Source: an uncultured Myxococcales bacterium (GTDB lineage Bacteria > Myxococcota > Myxococcia > Myxococcales > Myxococcaceae). From it: a stretch of DNA of 64,000 nucleotides. How positions within the stretch are numbered: the first letter of the stretch is position 1; each line of letters begins with the position of its first letter. The stretch covers positions 310,001 to 374,000 of the forward strand of contig CALJKW010000055.1 of the NCBI GenBank assembly GCA_937980205.1. The letters are read 5' to 3'. Both the position numbers and the translations under genes were made by a program. The notes under the pieces were generated by a model. That model saw only the letters and a list, made by a program, of their open reading frames with translations, was not told the DNA's origin and searched no databases. This document shows positions 1-9,342 of the stretch, piece by piece.

Positions 1-534
1 GACGCCGGCAAAGAGAAGCACGTGTACTCCGGCATCGACCTGCACAACCGACAGGCTCGCCGGACCAGCCTTGCTCGCCTGAAGGCTGATCCGACGTCGA
101 CCTTGAGCGCTCAAGAACGTTGAGTCCCCATCTGAACCCATCTCGGCCACGTTTCGACCGTTCCCGTCGGCGACCATGAAGGCCGCGGCATTATCGTCCA
201 CGCTGGCGCGCAGGAGCGGGTGCCCTTCTCCGCGCTTCAACATGAACCCGGTTGGCTTGCCTGCCATGAGAGCAACCGAAGCCTCCTTGTCTTCGTCGCC
301 GCCACCGAGGATGAAGCTCACTCCTTCAGGAGTGAAGAACCACGACGACCTGCGACGCCCGGACTCATCAACAAGGTCAAAACGCTGGGCCGCTACCGCG
401 CCGGGCGAACTACGTCGCAGTGCGACGACGCTCAGCGCTACAGCCAAACCAAGTGCAAGGACGGCGATGGCTGCCACCCCCATGAGTTGACGCTCAAGAA
501 CTCGGATGCGTCTATCGGCTGCGTCCTCGGCCAT
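1..534 (-). CDS. Membrane-anchored protein, unknown function (3' part missing)
   Basis: At least 178 codons run off the left window edge, so the C-terminus is missing. The ATG at 534 follows an AGAGGA sequence. The first 17 residues are charged and helical (MAEDAADRRIRVLERQL). A single hydrophobic segment follows at about residues 19-40, so the protein probably has a short cytoplasmic tail and an exported body. The body is rich in short beta-type units of the form LVDESGRRR, FMVADGNGRN and MGSDGDSTFL, a pattern seen in repeat-type surface proteins. I do not recognise the family. The reading frame is open and matches the local codon bias. Confidence 0.6.
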   Translation of the reverse strand, partial: MAEDAADRRIRVLERQLMGVAAIAVLALGLAVALSVVALRRSSPGAVAAQRFDLVDESGRRRSSWFFTPEGVSFILGGGDEDKEASVALMAGKPTGFMLKRGEGHPLLRASVDDNAAAFMVADGNGRNVAEMGSDGDSTFLSAQGRRRISLQASKAGPASLSVVQVDAGVHVLLFAGV

Positions 535-755
535 TCGGCGTCCTCTGTCGCGAAGCGACTTGATGTTGGCTGTTGCGTCTGAGTGGCATCACGTGACGGT
601 TCTTACGACCTGCTGAGGTCTCGCTTCTTACCGCGCTGTGGGTCTCGACCCGGTGCTGCTGTTCGTGCGGCCACACAGGCCAGCCCACTGGCCCACTTCG
701 ACTCCGCCTTCGGCTCCGCTCAGCGTGAACGGCGGCCTCTCCGTCTCTTCGCGGC
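535..755. other. Intergenic gap with a REP-like inverted motif
   Basis: This 221-base gap separates two minus-strand genes. I see no convincing gene in it; the short open frames read as shadows. Its right part (about 696-730) holds a CTTCGACTCCG ... GCTCCGCTCAG motif that recurs in the gap at 46256-46360. Confidence 0.5.
696..730. repeat. REP-like intergenic element, copy A
   Basis: The block reads CTTCGACTCCG, a short CTTCG-containing centre, then GCTCCGCTCAG. The same two arms occur at 46323-46359 around a different centre. It resembles short palindromic intergenic elements that are dispersed in high-GC genomes. Only two clear copies are in this window, so family size is unknown. Confidence 0.4.
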
Positions 756-2978
756 TCAGTACCGAATCGCGCGCCGGCGCACGACGAAGTCGAGCGTCTC
801 ACCGCCGCGCTGCAGCGTCAGCGTAACCGCGGTGCCCGACGGGCCCAGGATCCGCGGGATGATCTGATCGGCGGGCGCGCGCGCCGGCTGGCCGTCGACG
901 GCGACGAGGGTGTCGCCCTGCTGAATGCCGGCGGCCTCGGCGGGGCTGCCCTCGAAGGTCTGCCAGACGAACACGCGCGGGCCGTCGTTCGCGAGCTGCA
1001 TGCCCACGCCTTCGTACTCGGTGACCTCGGGGCGCTTCTGTTGCTGCGCCGCCGCGGGGTTCTCGGGCGGCAGCGGCAGCTCGAGCCGACCGGCGCTGTC
1101 GCGCGGAATCCGGTTCAGCGGAGCGCTCATGGTGCGCGCGCCCTTCTTCACCTCGACGTTCGCGGAGTCCGGCACGGCCGCCCTCACCTCGCCCGCTCCA
1201 TCGGAGACGAACGGTCCGATGCGCCGCGCCGGCGCGTACCAGCGGCCCGGCACGTACGCCTGGAACGTCACCTCGGCGCCCGAGACCGGCGCGCGCGTCG
1301 CCCCATCCAGCACGACGGCGCGCAGCAGCGCCGCCGTCTTGAGCTGCAGCCGCACCGAGACCGGGCCGTTCAGCTCGACGTCCTGCGGCGGCGAGGTCTC
1401 GAAGCCCTGCGCCGTCGCAGACACGCGCCACTTGCCGGTGCCGACGACTCCCTCGAACCTTCCCTGCGCGCTCAAGACGGGGATCCGCCGTGTCGAGCCC
1501 GCCGAGAGCGGCTCGAGGATGACGAGATAGTCCGTCACCGGCAGGTTCTTCTCGTCGACCGCCGTGACGGTGAGCTGCGCCTGCGTGAGCTTGAGCACCA
1601 CGTCCTCGCCCGCGCGGGCGCGCGCCGACGCGACGCCCTTCGGGGACTCGGCCTCGACGAGCAGCACGCCGTTCGGCACGCCCTCGAAGCGGAAGGCGCC
1701 CTTGTCGTCGGTGAGCGCCGCCGCCGGAGCGCCCGCCCAGTCGCCCGAGCGCCAGCTCACGCGGACTCCGGCGCTGGCCGGCTCGACGCGGCCCGCGAGC
1801 ACGCCGCCCTCGGGCAGCGCGACGTTCCACGGAGCCCCCTCGCCCGTCTGCTCGAACGGGCCGACCTGCTCGTGGCGCGCGCCGAGGGACACCTGCACGA
1901 CGTAGCTGCCGACGGCGACTCCATCGATGCGGAAGTGACCTGCGCCGTCGGTGGCGCCCCCGACCGACGGCTTCTGCGAGCGGGCGTCGTAGAGCATGAG
2001 GGCCGCTCCGGCGACGGGCTGCCCTCCGCGGGTGACGTTTCCCTCGATCGAGAGCTCTTCGCCGAGCTGGATGCGCAAGTCTCTGCGGACCTTGCCCGCC
2101 TCGGCTTTGAGGCGCGGCCCTTCGACGCGCGAGCCGCCGGGGGCCGAAGCGGCGAGCACCAGCGGGCCGTCGGCGCAGTCGAGCGCGAAGCTGCCGTCCT
2201 GCGCGGTCGTCGCCGGCCCGCACACCTGCCCCGCGCGCTCGGAGATCTCGGACTCGGCCCACACCTGCACCTGTGACGCCGGCTTTCCGCCGAGGCGCTC
2301 GACCACGCCCTCGAGGCGCGCGGACGGAGACAGCGCCATCACCAGGCCCGTGTGCGCCTTCGCGCCGGGAAGGCCCAGCCACTCGGAGCGCTTGAGGTAC
2401 CCCTTCGCCGACGCCTCGATCCACGTCTCGCCGGCGGGCAGCACGTCGAAGCGGAAGCGGCCGGCGTGGTCGGTCTTCGTGGCGCCGGCGGTCGAGAGCA
2501 CGCTCGCGCCCTCGAGGGGCTCACGGGTGTGCGCGTCGACGACGGCGCCCTCGAGCGACGCGCTGGGCAACAGCTCGAGCTCGACGCGGGAGTCTCCGTC
2601 GATGCGGACCGGGCCGGCCACCGCGGACGACTCGCGACCTTCGGTGGCCCAGACGAGGTAGTCGCCGGCGGGCAGCTCGGTGAAGCCGTAGGTGCCGCCC
2701 TCGCCGGTCGTCACGGTGGCCGGATGGGCGCCCTTGAGCTGCACCTGCGCTCCGGCGACGCCCTGGCCGCGGCGGTGGACACGGCCCTGGAGCGACGACG
2801 TGCCGCGCACGGGCTGCACGGGGGCAGCCGCGGGGACCTCGTCGACGTGCGGCGGCGACGGAGGGGCGAGCTCGGTGGCGGGCGCCGGTGGCGCGGCGTC
2901 CTCCGAAGCGGGCCACGCCCACCAGGCGATGGGAGCGAGCGCGAGCGCTAGGGAGACGACGACGACGGGCCGCTTCAC
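756..2978 (-). CDS. Secreted carboxypeptidase-regulatory-like repeat protein with C-terminal PDZ domain
   Basis: A 740-residue exported protein. The GTG start gives a signal-like N-terminus (hydrophobic to about residue 23) followed by an A/P-rich linker. The body is a series of beta-sandwich units with the carboxypeptidase-regulatory-like pattern (for example LQGRVHRRGQGVAGAQVQLKG; AGRFRFDVLPAGE; FRIDGVAVGSYVVQV), at least six by eye. Roughly residues 655-740 form a PDZ domain: GVGMQLANDGPRVFV, then GSPAEAAGIQQGDTLVAVDG. No protease triad is visible, so it is probably a binding or scaffold protein of the periplasm or cell surface. It is followed downstream by a gap. The upstream neighbour is the long coiled-coil gene on the same strand, 23 bases away. 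Confidence 0.8.
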   Translation of the reverse strand: MKRPVVVVSLALALAPIAWWAWPASEDAAPPAPATELAPPSPPHVDEVPAAAPVQPVRGTSSLQGRVHRRGQGVAGAQVQLKGAHPATVTTGEGGTYGFTELPAGDYLVWATEGRESSAVAGPVRIDGDSRVELELLPSASLEGAVVDAHTREPLEGASVLSTAGATKTDHAGRFRFDVLPAGETWIEASAKGYLKRSEWLGLPGAKAHTGLVMALSPSARLEGVVERLGGKPASQVQVWAESEISERAGQVCGPATTAQDGSFALDCADGPLVLAASAPGGSRVEGPRLKAEAGKVRRDLRIQLGEELSIEGNVTRGGQPVAGAALMLYDARSQKPSVGGATDGAGHFRIDGVAVGSYVVQVSLGARHEQVGPFEQTGEGAPWNVALPEGGVLAGRVEPASAGVRVSWRSGDWAGAPAAALTDDKGAFRFEGVPNGVLLVEAESPKGVASARARAGEDVVLKLTQAQLTVTAVDEKNLPVTDYLVILEPLSAGSTRRIPVLSAQGRFEGVVGTGKWRVSATAQGFETSPPQDVELNGPVSVRLQLKTAALLRAVVLDGATRAPVSGAEVTFQAYVPGRWYAPARRIGPFVSDGAGEVRAAVPDSANVEVKKGARTMSAPLNRIPRDSAGRLELPLPPENPAAAQQQKRPEVTEYEGVGMQLANDGPRVFVWQTFEGSPAEAAGIQQGDTLVAVDGQPARAPADQIIPRILGPSGTAVTLTLQRGGETLDFVVRRRAIRY

Positions 2979-3001
2979 GGGGGTACGACAACACTACAGA
3001 T

Positions 3002-6000
3002 TCAGGGCTTCTTCCCACCATTCCCGTTCGAGCCGGGGCCGGGGTCGGACGCCTCTTCGTCGAGCAGGAGCAGCTCTTCGTCGTCGCCGTTCTCGTCGAC
3101 CTCGAGCTCGAAGACCTCGAGCTCGACGTCCTCGGTGGTGGCGGCGAGATCGGCGGGTCGAACGCCGCCCGGCCGGGTGGGCGGCTCCTTCACCAGCGGC
3201 GTCATCACCGGAGTGACCGCGGTGTGCTTGGCCGTCGTGCCGGGCGCGCTCGGCTTCGGGGGCTTCGGGGGCACCGGCTGCGTCGGAGAGTCTGGCCCCT
3301 CGGCGAGCGGCTTGCCGCGCACCACCGGCACCGTCGGAGTGGGCGCCGGCGCGGGGATCTTGGTGAGCTGCACCTTGCCGACCTGCTGCGCGGCGGTCGA
3401 GGCGGTGCCGCCGGGCAGAATGCCGGCGCGGCGGCGCAGGGCGTTGAGCTCGGCGTCCTGCGCGCTCACGCGGCGCTGCAGCATCTCGACGCGGTGCTTG
3501 AGCTCTTTCTCGGCGTCGGCGCCCTGCGTGCGCGTCGCCTCGAGGCGCTCGATCTGCGTGGCCAGGCGCTCGCGCTCGGCGTCGAGCATCTGGTTGTCGG
3601 TCATCAGCTCGTTCACCTGCTCGCGCAGCTGGGGGAGCTCGGTCTGCAGCTGCAGCTCGAGCTCGCCGTACCGCGCGCGCATCTTGATGAGCAGATCTTC
3701 GGCCTGGCGGCGGCCGGCGAGCGCGGCCTCGAGCTCTCCGGCGTTGCCGGACGCGGCGCTCTTCGTCGCGGAGACCTCGGCCTCGAGCCCGACCTGGCGC
3801 TCGCGGGCCTGCGCGAGCTCGGCCTGCAGCGCGTCGCGCGCACCCTCGAGCTTCGCGGCGCGCTCCTCGGCGGCCTGGGCGCGGGCCTGCAGCTGCTGCA
3901 GCTCGGTGAGCGCGGCCTGCTTCGCCTCGGCGATCGCGGCGGCCTCTCCACCGGCGGCGGCCAGCGACGCCTTCGCCTGGGTCAGCTCGCCGCGAAGGGC
4001 GTCGAGCTCCTTCTGCAGCTGCAGCTTGCCCGCCTGATGGCCGCGGGCCTCGGACTGGGCCTTCTCGACGCCGGACCTCTGCAGCTCGACCTCTTTGCGA
4101 ACCGACTCGAGCTGGTCGTGCAGCGCCTGGACTTCCTGCGCTTGAGCGACGTGCCTCGCCGCGGCCTCGTCGCGCTGCGCCTGCGCCTGGGCGTCGAGGC
4201 GCTTCTGCAGCTCGTCGAGCTCGGCGCGCAGCTTCTGCACGTCTTCGGCAGAGCGGCCGGCGTCGGCCTTCGCGGCCTCGGCCTGCTGGCGGGCGACGGC
4301 GCCTTCGGCCTTCTCGCGGGTGAGCTGGTCTTCGAGCTCGGCCCTGGCGCGCTCGCGCTCGTCGAGCGTCTTCTGCAGTGCGGCGAGCTGCTCCTTGCCG
4401 GCGCCGACGTCGGCCTGCGCGAGCTCGAAGCCCTTGCGCGCAGCGGCGAGCTCTTCGCGGGTGCGATCGAGGTCGGCGCCGAGCGTCTTGAGCTCTCCGG
4501 CCAGCTTCTCGTTCTCGCTCTTGCCGCCGACGACCCACTCGTTCGCGGTCGCGGCCGCGGCGCGAGCGCTCTCGAGCTCGGCCTTGAGGCGATCGCGCTC
4601 GGTCTCGGCGGCCTCGCGCAGCGTCGCTTCCTTGGCGCGCACCTCGGCGGCCTCGGCGAGCTCCGCGTCCATGTGCTCGGCGTGCTGCTGCGCGGTGGTG
4701 AGGCGGCTCTCGAGCTCGAGGCGGTCGGCCTTGAAGTGCTCGATCTCCTGCTGCAGCACCGAGATGCGCTGCTGCGCGGCGCCCTCGGCGGCCTGCAGCG
4801 CCTGCTCGGCGGCGTCGCGCGCCTCCTGCAGCTCGGTCTGGGCCTTCTCGCGCTCGGCGACGCGCTCGGCCTCGGCCGCGGCGGCGGCCCGGCGGCCCTC
4901 TTCCTCGAGCTTCTGGTAGCGCTCGAGCTGAACCTGCAGCTCGTGCTGGAGGACCTTGCTCTCGTTGGTGAGGACGTCCTGCCGGGCCTCGAGGCGCTGG
5001 ATCTGCTGGCGGGCCTCTTCGAGCTTCGCCTCGAGCTCGGTGCGGGCAGAGGAGGCTTCCTTGCGATCGCCCTCGAGCAGCCCCTCGAGGCGGGCGCGGG
5101 CGGCCTCGGTGGCCTGCAGGCTCTCGCGCACGGTCTCGAGCTCGCGCTGCGCCTCGATGTGCTTCTTCTTCGCGTCTTCGGCGGCGGCCTCGGCGGCGCT
5201 GAGGCGCGCCTTCAGCGCCTCGATCTCCTCGCGGGCCGAGGCCTGGGCGGTCTCGAGCTCCTTCGCCTGCGCCTCGAGCTTCTCGGTGAGCTCGCGCTGC
5301 AGGGTCGCCGCTTCCTTCGCGGCGTGGGTGAACTTGACCTGGACCTCCTGCAGGCGCTCCTGGCGATCTTTCGCCTGGGCCTCGAGCTCGGCGATGCGGG
5401 CCTTGAAGCCCGAGGCCTCGTTCTCGAAGCGCGCGGAGCGCTGGGCGAGATCGGCGACGCGCTGGCGGCCGAGGTCGAGCTGGCCGGTGAGGCGGGCGCT
5501 CTCCTGGCGGGCCTGGTCGCGCTCCTTCGTGAGCTGGGCGATGCGCTCGTCCGAGGCCTTCAGCTTGTCGCTGATGTCCCCTTCGGTGCGCTCGACCTTC
5601 TCGAGGGCGGTGGCGAGCTCTTCGGCGAGGCGGTCGGCGGCCGCCGAGCGCTCGGCGAGGCGATCGGTGAGCTCGTTGACGTCGCCTTCGAGCTGGCTGA
5701 GCCGGGCGTCGAGCGCGTTGCGGTAGGTCTGCGCGGAGTCGAGCTGGCCTTTGAGGTCGTCGCGCTCCTTCTCGACGGCGGCGAGGCGCGCCTCGAGGTC
5801 GCTCTTGGCCTTCTCGAGCTCGGCGATCGCGAGGTCCTGCTTCTCGAGGCGGGCCTCGTGCGCGGCGATCTCGGCGCCCAGCTCGGCGCGAGCCTTCTCG
5901 AGCTCGGCGCTCTTCTGCTCGGCGCTCTCGGAGCGCAGGAGCAGCTCGTCGCGCTCGCGGGTGAGCGCGTCGATGCGGCTCTCGAGGGCGCCGCGGTAGC

Positions 6001-7951
6001 TGTGGGCGGACTCGAGCGAGGCGGCGTCTTCGGTGCGGGCCTTCTTCAGGTCGTCGAGGGCGCCCTGCAGCTCGTCGCGCGTCTCGAGCAGCTTCTCGCG
6101 ATCGTCCTCGAGCTCGCGGAGCCGGGTCTCCTTCTCGGCGAGCAGCGCCTGGGCCTGCTCGCGGGCGCTGCGCTCTGCGCCGACGGCGGTGGTGAGATCT
6201 TTCTCGAGGCGGTGGAAGCGAGCGACCTCCTGCTCCTTCTCGGCCTGCAGGCGCGCGACCTGCTCGGAGAGGCTGTCGACGTTCGCGAGCGTGTCGTTGA
6301 GGCGCTGCTCGTACTGCTGCGCCATCTCGCGCCACGTGCGCTCGCTGTTCGCGAGCGTCTCGATGTCGCGCTGCAGCCGCGTCGCCGAGGCCTTGGTCGC
6401 CTGCAGCTCGGTCTCGGCCGCGGCGAGCGCGGACTCTCTCTCGCGCAGCTCGTTGGTCGCTTCCTCGAGCCGCGTGCGCGCGTTCTGGAGGTCGCGCTCG
6501 ATGGTGGAGTAGCGCTGCGTCTCGAGGTCGAGCGAGCGGATCGCGGCGAGCTTCTCGGCCTCGCGGGCGCGGGCCGACTCTTCGGCGGCGTCCATCGCGG
6601 CGCGGGCGCGCTTGACCTCTGCTTGAAGCGATTCGATGGCCTGCAGCGACTCGGAGCGGGCGTCGGCGAGGCGCAGCTCTTTCTCGCGGGCCGACTCGAG
6701 CTCGCGGTTCTTCGCGGCGAGGGCCTCGGAGATGCGGTCGGCGGCGAGCTTCGCGCGCTCGGCCTCGACGCGCTGGGCGGCGGCGTCGTCCTGCAGCTTG
6801 CGCAGGTCTTCGTAGGCCTGGGTGAGGCGCGTGCGGGCGTCCTCGAGCTCGGTGGCGAGCTGCTCGCGGCGGCTGCGCTCGAGGCGGACGTTCTCCTGCG
6901 CGGCGAGCGTCTCGACGGTGGCGTTCTTCTGCTCGCGCTGGTGCAGCGCGACCTCTTCGCGCATCGCGGCGACGCGGCCCTCGGCGTCGGTGGCGCGCTC
7001 GCGGGCGACGACGAGCTCGGCCTCGAGCCGGCGGATCTTCTGGGTGAGCTCGTCGGCCTGGCGGCTCTGGGCGGGCCGCTGGGTGACGGACTCGACCTGC
7101 GCGGTGAGGCGGGCGATGACGTCGCGGCTGCCCTCGAGCTGGGCGCGGATCTCCTTGAGCTCGGCCTCGCGGCGGGTGACCTCGTCCTTCGACTTGTTGA
7201 GGGCGTCTTTGAGGCGGTCGCTGCGCTCCTGCCAGTTGCGGGCGCGGGCCGAGGCGTCTTCGAGCTTGCCGCCGGTGAAGGCGAGCGGCTCGGGCGGGAG
7301 CTGGACCCAGGTCGGGTCGAAGAAGCGGACCGGCTCGTGGCCGGCGAGCACGACGTAGTAGGCGGCCTCGGCGGCGCCGGCGAGCGAGCCGTCGACCTGC
7401 AGGCCCTCGCCCTTCTCGAACGCGAGCTGGTAGCCGAGCACCGGGCTCTGGGTGGCGACCTCGATGCTGCGGAAGTGGACCGTGAGCGCGTCGAGCAGCT
7501 GCCCGTACGTGGGCGTCGCGTCCATCCCTTCGGGGTCCATCACGTTCGCGAGCGCGAGACCGGCCGGGTTGCGCAGGCCGCCCATCAGGTAGCCGTTCTT
7601 CGCGACGAGGCGGACGAGGTCCTTGAGCAGCTCGGGCGCGAGCACGTACGGCGCGAGGTCGGCGACGATGACGAGATCGAACGAGCCGGCCTCGAGATCG
7701 TCGAAGACCGGAGCGCGGAAGCGCAGGTTCGGGCCGGCGAGCCGCGACTGCGCGTCCTGCACCGCCGAGAGATCCGAGTCGGCCGCGACGACGATGCGCG
7801 CGCCGCGCGTGGAGAGGAAGCGGGCAGACTGGCCGAGCGTCGAGGCGACGGCGCCGATCTCGAGGACGCGGCGGCGGGCGTAGAGGCTCTCCGCGAAGAT
7901 GTAGCGCGGGAGCAGCTCGCTCTGGCCCAAGCGTTTGAAGGTCGACGACAA
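3002..7951 (-). CDS. Giant coiled-coil protein with N-terminal methyltransferase-like domain
   Basis: 1649 residues. Residues 1 to about 215 look like a class I methyltransferase fold: VLEIGAVASTLGQSARFL (motif I-like but lacking the usual GxGxG), then VVAADSD as the acidic end of strand 2 and FDLVIVADLAPYVLAPELL. Residues of about 230-1480 are almost uninterrupted heptad coiled coil rich in E, A, R, L and Q. The C-terminus is Pro-rich and then very acidic, ending in a Gly/Asn/Lys tail. Likely cytoplasmic, perhaps a filament or scaffold protein; myxobacteria use several such proteins in motility and cell polarity, but I cannot assign it. The start is TTG; no ATG or GTG lies in frame upstream within the divergent gap. 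Confidence 0.8.
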   Translation of the reverse strand: MSSTFKRLGQSELLPRYIFAESLYARRRVLEIGAVASTLGQSARFLSTRGARIVVAADSDLSAVQDAQSRLAGPNLRFRAPVFDDLEAGSFDLVIVADLAPYVLAPELLKDLVRLVAKNGYLMGGLRNPAGLALANVMDPEGMDATPTYGQLLDALTVHFRSIEVATQSPVLGYQLAFEKGEGLQVDGSLAGAAEAAYYVVLAGHEPVRFFDPTWVQLPPEPLAFTGGKLEDASARARNWQERSDRLKDALNKSKDEVTRREAELKEIRAQLEGSRDVIARLTAQVESVTQRPAQSRQADELTQKIRRLEAELVVARERATDAEGRVAAMREEVALHQREQKNATVETLAAQENVRLERSRREQLATELEDARTRLTQAYEDLRKLQDDAAAQRVEAERAKLAADRISEALAAKNRELESAREKELRLADARSESLQAIESLQAEVKRARAAMDAAEESARAREAEKLAAIRSLDLETQRYSTIERDLQNARTRLEEATNELRERESALAAAETELQATKASATRLQRDIETLANSERTWREMAQQYEQRLNDTLANVDSLSEQVARLQAEKEQEVARFHRLEKDLTTAVGAERSAREQAQALLAEKETRLRELEDDREKLLETRDELQGALDDLKKARTEDAASLESAHSYRGALESRIDALTRERDELLLRSESAEQKSAELEKARAELGAEIAAHEARLEKQDLAIAELEKAKSDLEARLAAVEKERDDLKGQLDSAQTYRNALDARLSQLEGDVNELTDRLAERSAAADRLAEELATALEKVERTEGDISDKLKASDERIAQLTKERDQARQESARLTGQLDLGRQRVADLAQRSARFENEASGFKARIAELEAQAKDRQERLQEVQVKFTHAAKEAATLQRELTEKLEAQAKELETAQASAREEIEALKARLSAAEAAAEDAKKKHIEAQRELETVRESLQATEAARARLEGLLEGDRKEASSARTELEAKLEEARQQIQRLEARQDVLTNESKVLQHELQVQLERYQKLEEEGRRAAAAAEAERVAEREKAQTELQEARDAAEQALQAAEGAAQQRISVLQQEIEHFKADRLELESRLTTAQQHAEHMDAELAEAAEVRAKEATLREAAETERDRLKAELESARAAAATANEWVVGGKSENEKLAGELKTLGADLDRTREELAAARKGFELAQADVGAGKEQLAALQKTLDERERARAELEDQLTREKAEGAVARQQAEAAKADAGRSAEDVQKLRAELDELQKRLDAQAQAQRDEAAARHVAQAQEVQALHDQLESVRKEVELQRSGVEKAQSEARGHQAGKLQLQKELDALRGELTQAKASLAAAGGEAAAIAEAKQAALTELQQLQARAQAAEERAAKLEGARDALQAELAQARERQVGLEAEVSATKSAASGNAGELEAALAGRRQAEDLLIKMRARYGELELQLQTELPQLREQVNELMTDNQMLDAERERLATQIERLEATRTQGADAEKELKHRVEMLQRRVSAQDAELNALRRRAGILPGGTASTAAQQVGKVQLTKIPAPAPTPTVPVVRGKPLAEGPDSPTQPVPPKPPKPSAPGTTAKHTAVTPVMTPLVKEPPTRPGGVRPADLAATTEDVELEVFELEVDENGDDEELLLLDEEASDPGPGSNGNGGKKP

Positions 7952-7960
7952 GACAGCGGA

Positions 7961-7988
7961 ACTATAGGTCCGAAACGTTCGGCCCCAA
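7961..7988 (-). promoter_or_regulatory. Candidate promoter with inverted repeat in the spacer
   Basis: Reading leftward there is a TTGGGG (-35-like, 7988-7983), a 16-base spacer, and TATAGT (-10-like, 7966-7961; five of six consensus bases). The spacer contains CCGAACGTTTCGG (7970-7982), an inverted repeat with arms CCGAA/TTCGG. A repressor bound there would cover the promoter. The expected transcription start lies only a few bases before the TTG start of the coiled-coil gene, so the message could be nearly leaderless. Inferred from sequence only. Confidence 0.35.
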
Positions 7989-8024
7989 TGAAAGTGGCGG
8001 GTCTACGTATTACCGTCACACACC

Positions 8025-8828
8025 ATGGAATCGAACCAGAGCTTCGGGAGCAAGGTCGCGACGGCGTTCAAGCGCCTGCTCATCACGGTCGCACTGCTGG
8101 GGCTCGCGGGGGTCACGCTCTTCCTGCTCAGCCAGGAGAACGCGCGCACCTACACGCTGGAGGTTCGGGACGGGAAGCTGGTGATCCTGAAGGGCCGCAT
8201 GATGCCGATGGGCGCGGATCCCTGGCGGCCACCTCCCGAGCTCGTCGACACGTACGCGCCGATCGATCTGAAGGGCACGCAGCCGTACGGCGTGCTCAAC
8301 GTGAAGTACACCGACCGCGACGAGCTCGACCGGGCGCTGTTCGGCGTGCTCGAGGGCCTGGCCAAGCCCCGCGTGGCGTCGGACCAGCCGGACGAGCTGA
8401 ACGACGGCCTGTACTATCTGCGGCGGGCAGACCGGCTGAGCGGGCTCTCCGAGGAGCAGAAGATCTCGCTCAAGACGATGAAGAGCGACGTCGCGTTCTA
8501 CTCGGCGCGCATGAAGCTGGAGGACGCGCAGCGGCAGATCGAAGAGGCGCTGTCACAGCTGCGCATCTCGACCGAGTCGAACAACAAGCACGCGCGGTCG
8601 GCGTACCAGATGCTGACGGCCATCGAGCCGCAGGCGAAGGCGATGATCGAGACGCTGCGGAAGGCCGTCAACGCGCTGTCGGCGCCCGCGGGGCAGGTTC
8701 CGCTCGAGGGGGCTCCGAGGCCGGACGGGTCGGCGCCGCCGCCCTCGCCTGCTCCGGCGCCTGCGCCGGCTCCCGGGGCTCAGGCGCCGGAGGCGCCGCC
8801 GGGGTCGCAGCCGGCTGCGGTGCCGTGA
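8025..8828 (+). CDS. Membrane-anchored protein of unknown function
   Basis: 267 residues, divergent from the coiled-coil gene. One hydrophobic anchor at about residues 18-37 (LLITVALLGLAGVTLFLLS) follows a short basic tail, so the bulk is probably periplasmic. A beta-rich stretch (YTLEVRDGKLVILKGRMMP) is followed by helices with an amphipathic coiled-coil character around residues 150-215. The last 45 residues are a Pro/Ala tail. The family is not recognised. The placement opposite the coiled-coil gene suggests shared regulation through the 73-base gap. Confidence 0.7.
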   Translation: MESNQSFGSKVATAFKRLLITVALLGLAGVTLFLLSQENARTYTLEVRDGKLVILKGRMMPMGADPWRPPPELVDTYAPIDLKGTQPYGVLNVKYTDRDELDRALFGVLEGLAKPRVASDQPDELNDGLYYLRRADRLSGLSEEQKISLKTMKSDVAFYSARMKLEDAQRQIEEALSQLRISTESNNKHARSAYQMLTAIEPQAKAMIETLRKAVNALSAPAGQVPLEGAPRPDGSAPPPSPAPAPAPAPGAQAPEAPPGSQPAAVP

Positions 8829-8829
8829 G

Positions 8830-9339
8830 CTACTGCGTCACCTGCGTGAAGTTCCGCCCGCCGTTGTTCAGCCAGAGATCCCCGCGCTCGCGGTAGCCGG
8901 CGATGTCGCTGGGCGCGTGGCTGGCGACTCCGACGTGAATCGCGAACTCGACGGTCGTGCCCTTCGCGACGTTCGGCAGCGAGAAGAAGCCGTTCACGAT
9001 CGGGCTCGGCACCTCGGTGGACTTGAGCGTCTGCGTCGTCTTCCACCCGTCGGTGGTGAAGCGCAGCTCCTGCCAGGGAATCGAGAGGTGCGTCCACCCC
9101 TTCGCCGTCCAGCCCTGCTCTCTCGCGTACGCCTGCAGCTCGGGCATGCCGGCGTGGACCTCGAAGTGAATTCGGCTCGTCGGAGCGCTGCGTGCCGGCT
9201 CGATGCGCATGGCCTTGAACTCGTCGGCGATGGGCTTCGAGGGTGTCCTTTCGGACGGAGCCTTCTCGCGAGCGGCTGCTGGAGAAGTGCTCGACTTCAC
9301 CACCATCGGCTGCCCACCCACACCCGATAGAGGCTTCAT
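8830..9339 (-). CDS. Small protein with carbohydrate-binding-like (CBM21-like) C-terminal domain
   Basis: 169 residues. The ATG is 3 bases past the hpt stop, so it is the last gene of the salvage operon. The N-terminal 45 residues are low-complexity (S, P, A, K). The rest is beta-rich: IHFEVHAGMPELQAYAREQG, LRFTTDGWKTTQT, GTTVEFAIHVGV. It ends in WLNNGGRNFTQVTQ. That last motif resembles the W-NN-G-N-Y/F signature of family 21 carbohydrate-binding modules that bind glycogen or starch. No enzyme domain is attached. The assignment rests on this motif and general shape only. Confidence 0.6.
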   Translation of the reverse strand: MKPLSGVGGQPMVVKSSTSPAAAREKAPSERTPSKPIADEFKAMRIEPARSAPTSRIHFEVHAGMPELQAYAREQGWTAKGWTHLSIPWQELRFTTDGWKTTQTLKSTEVPSPIVNGFFSLPNVAKGTTVEFAIHVGVASHAPSDIAGYRERGDLWLNNGGRNFTQVTQ

Positions 9340-9342
9340 GGC

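Noticed and set aside
2888..8896. A 2002-codon open frame on the plus strand
   Set aside because: It lies opposite the coiled-coil gene, is Leu/Gly/Ala/Arg-rich without domains, and arises because the GAG/GAA/CTC/CTG codons of heptads read as sense codons in reverse. The minus-strand frame has the expected codon bias and structure.
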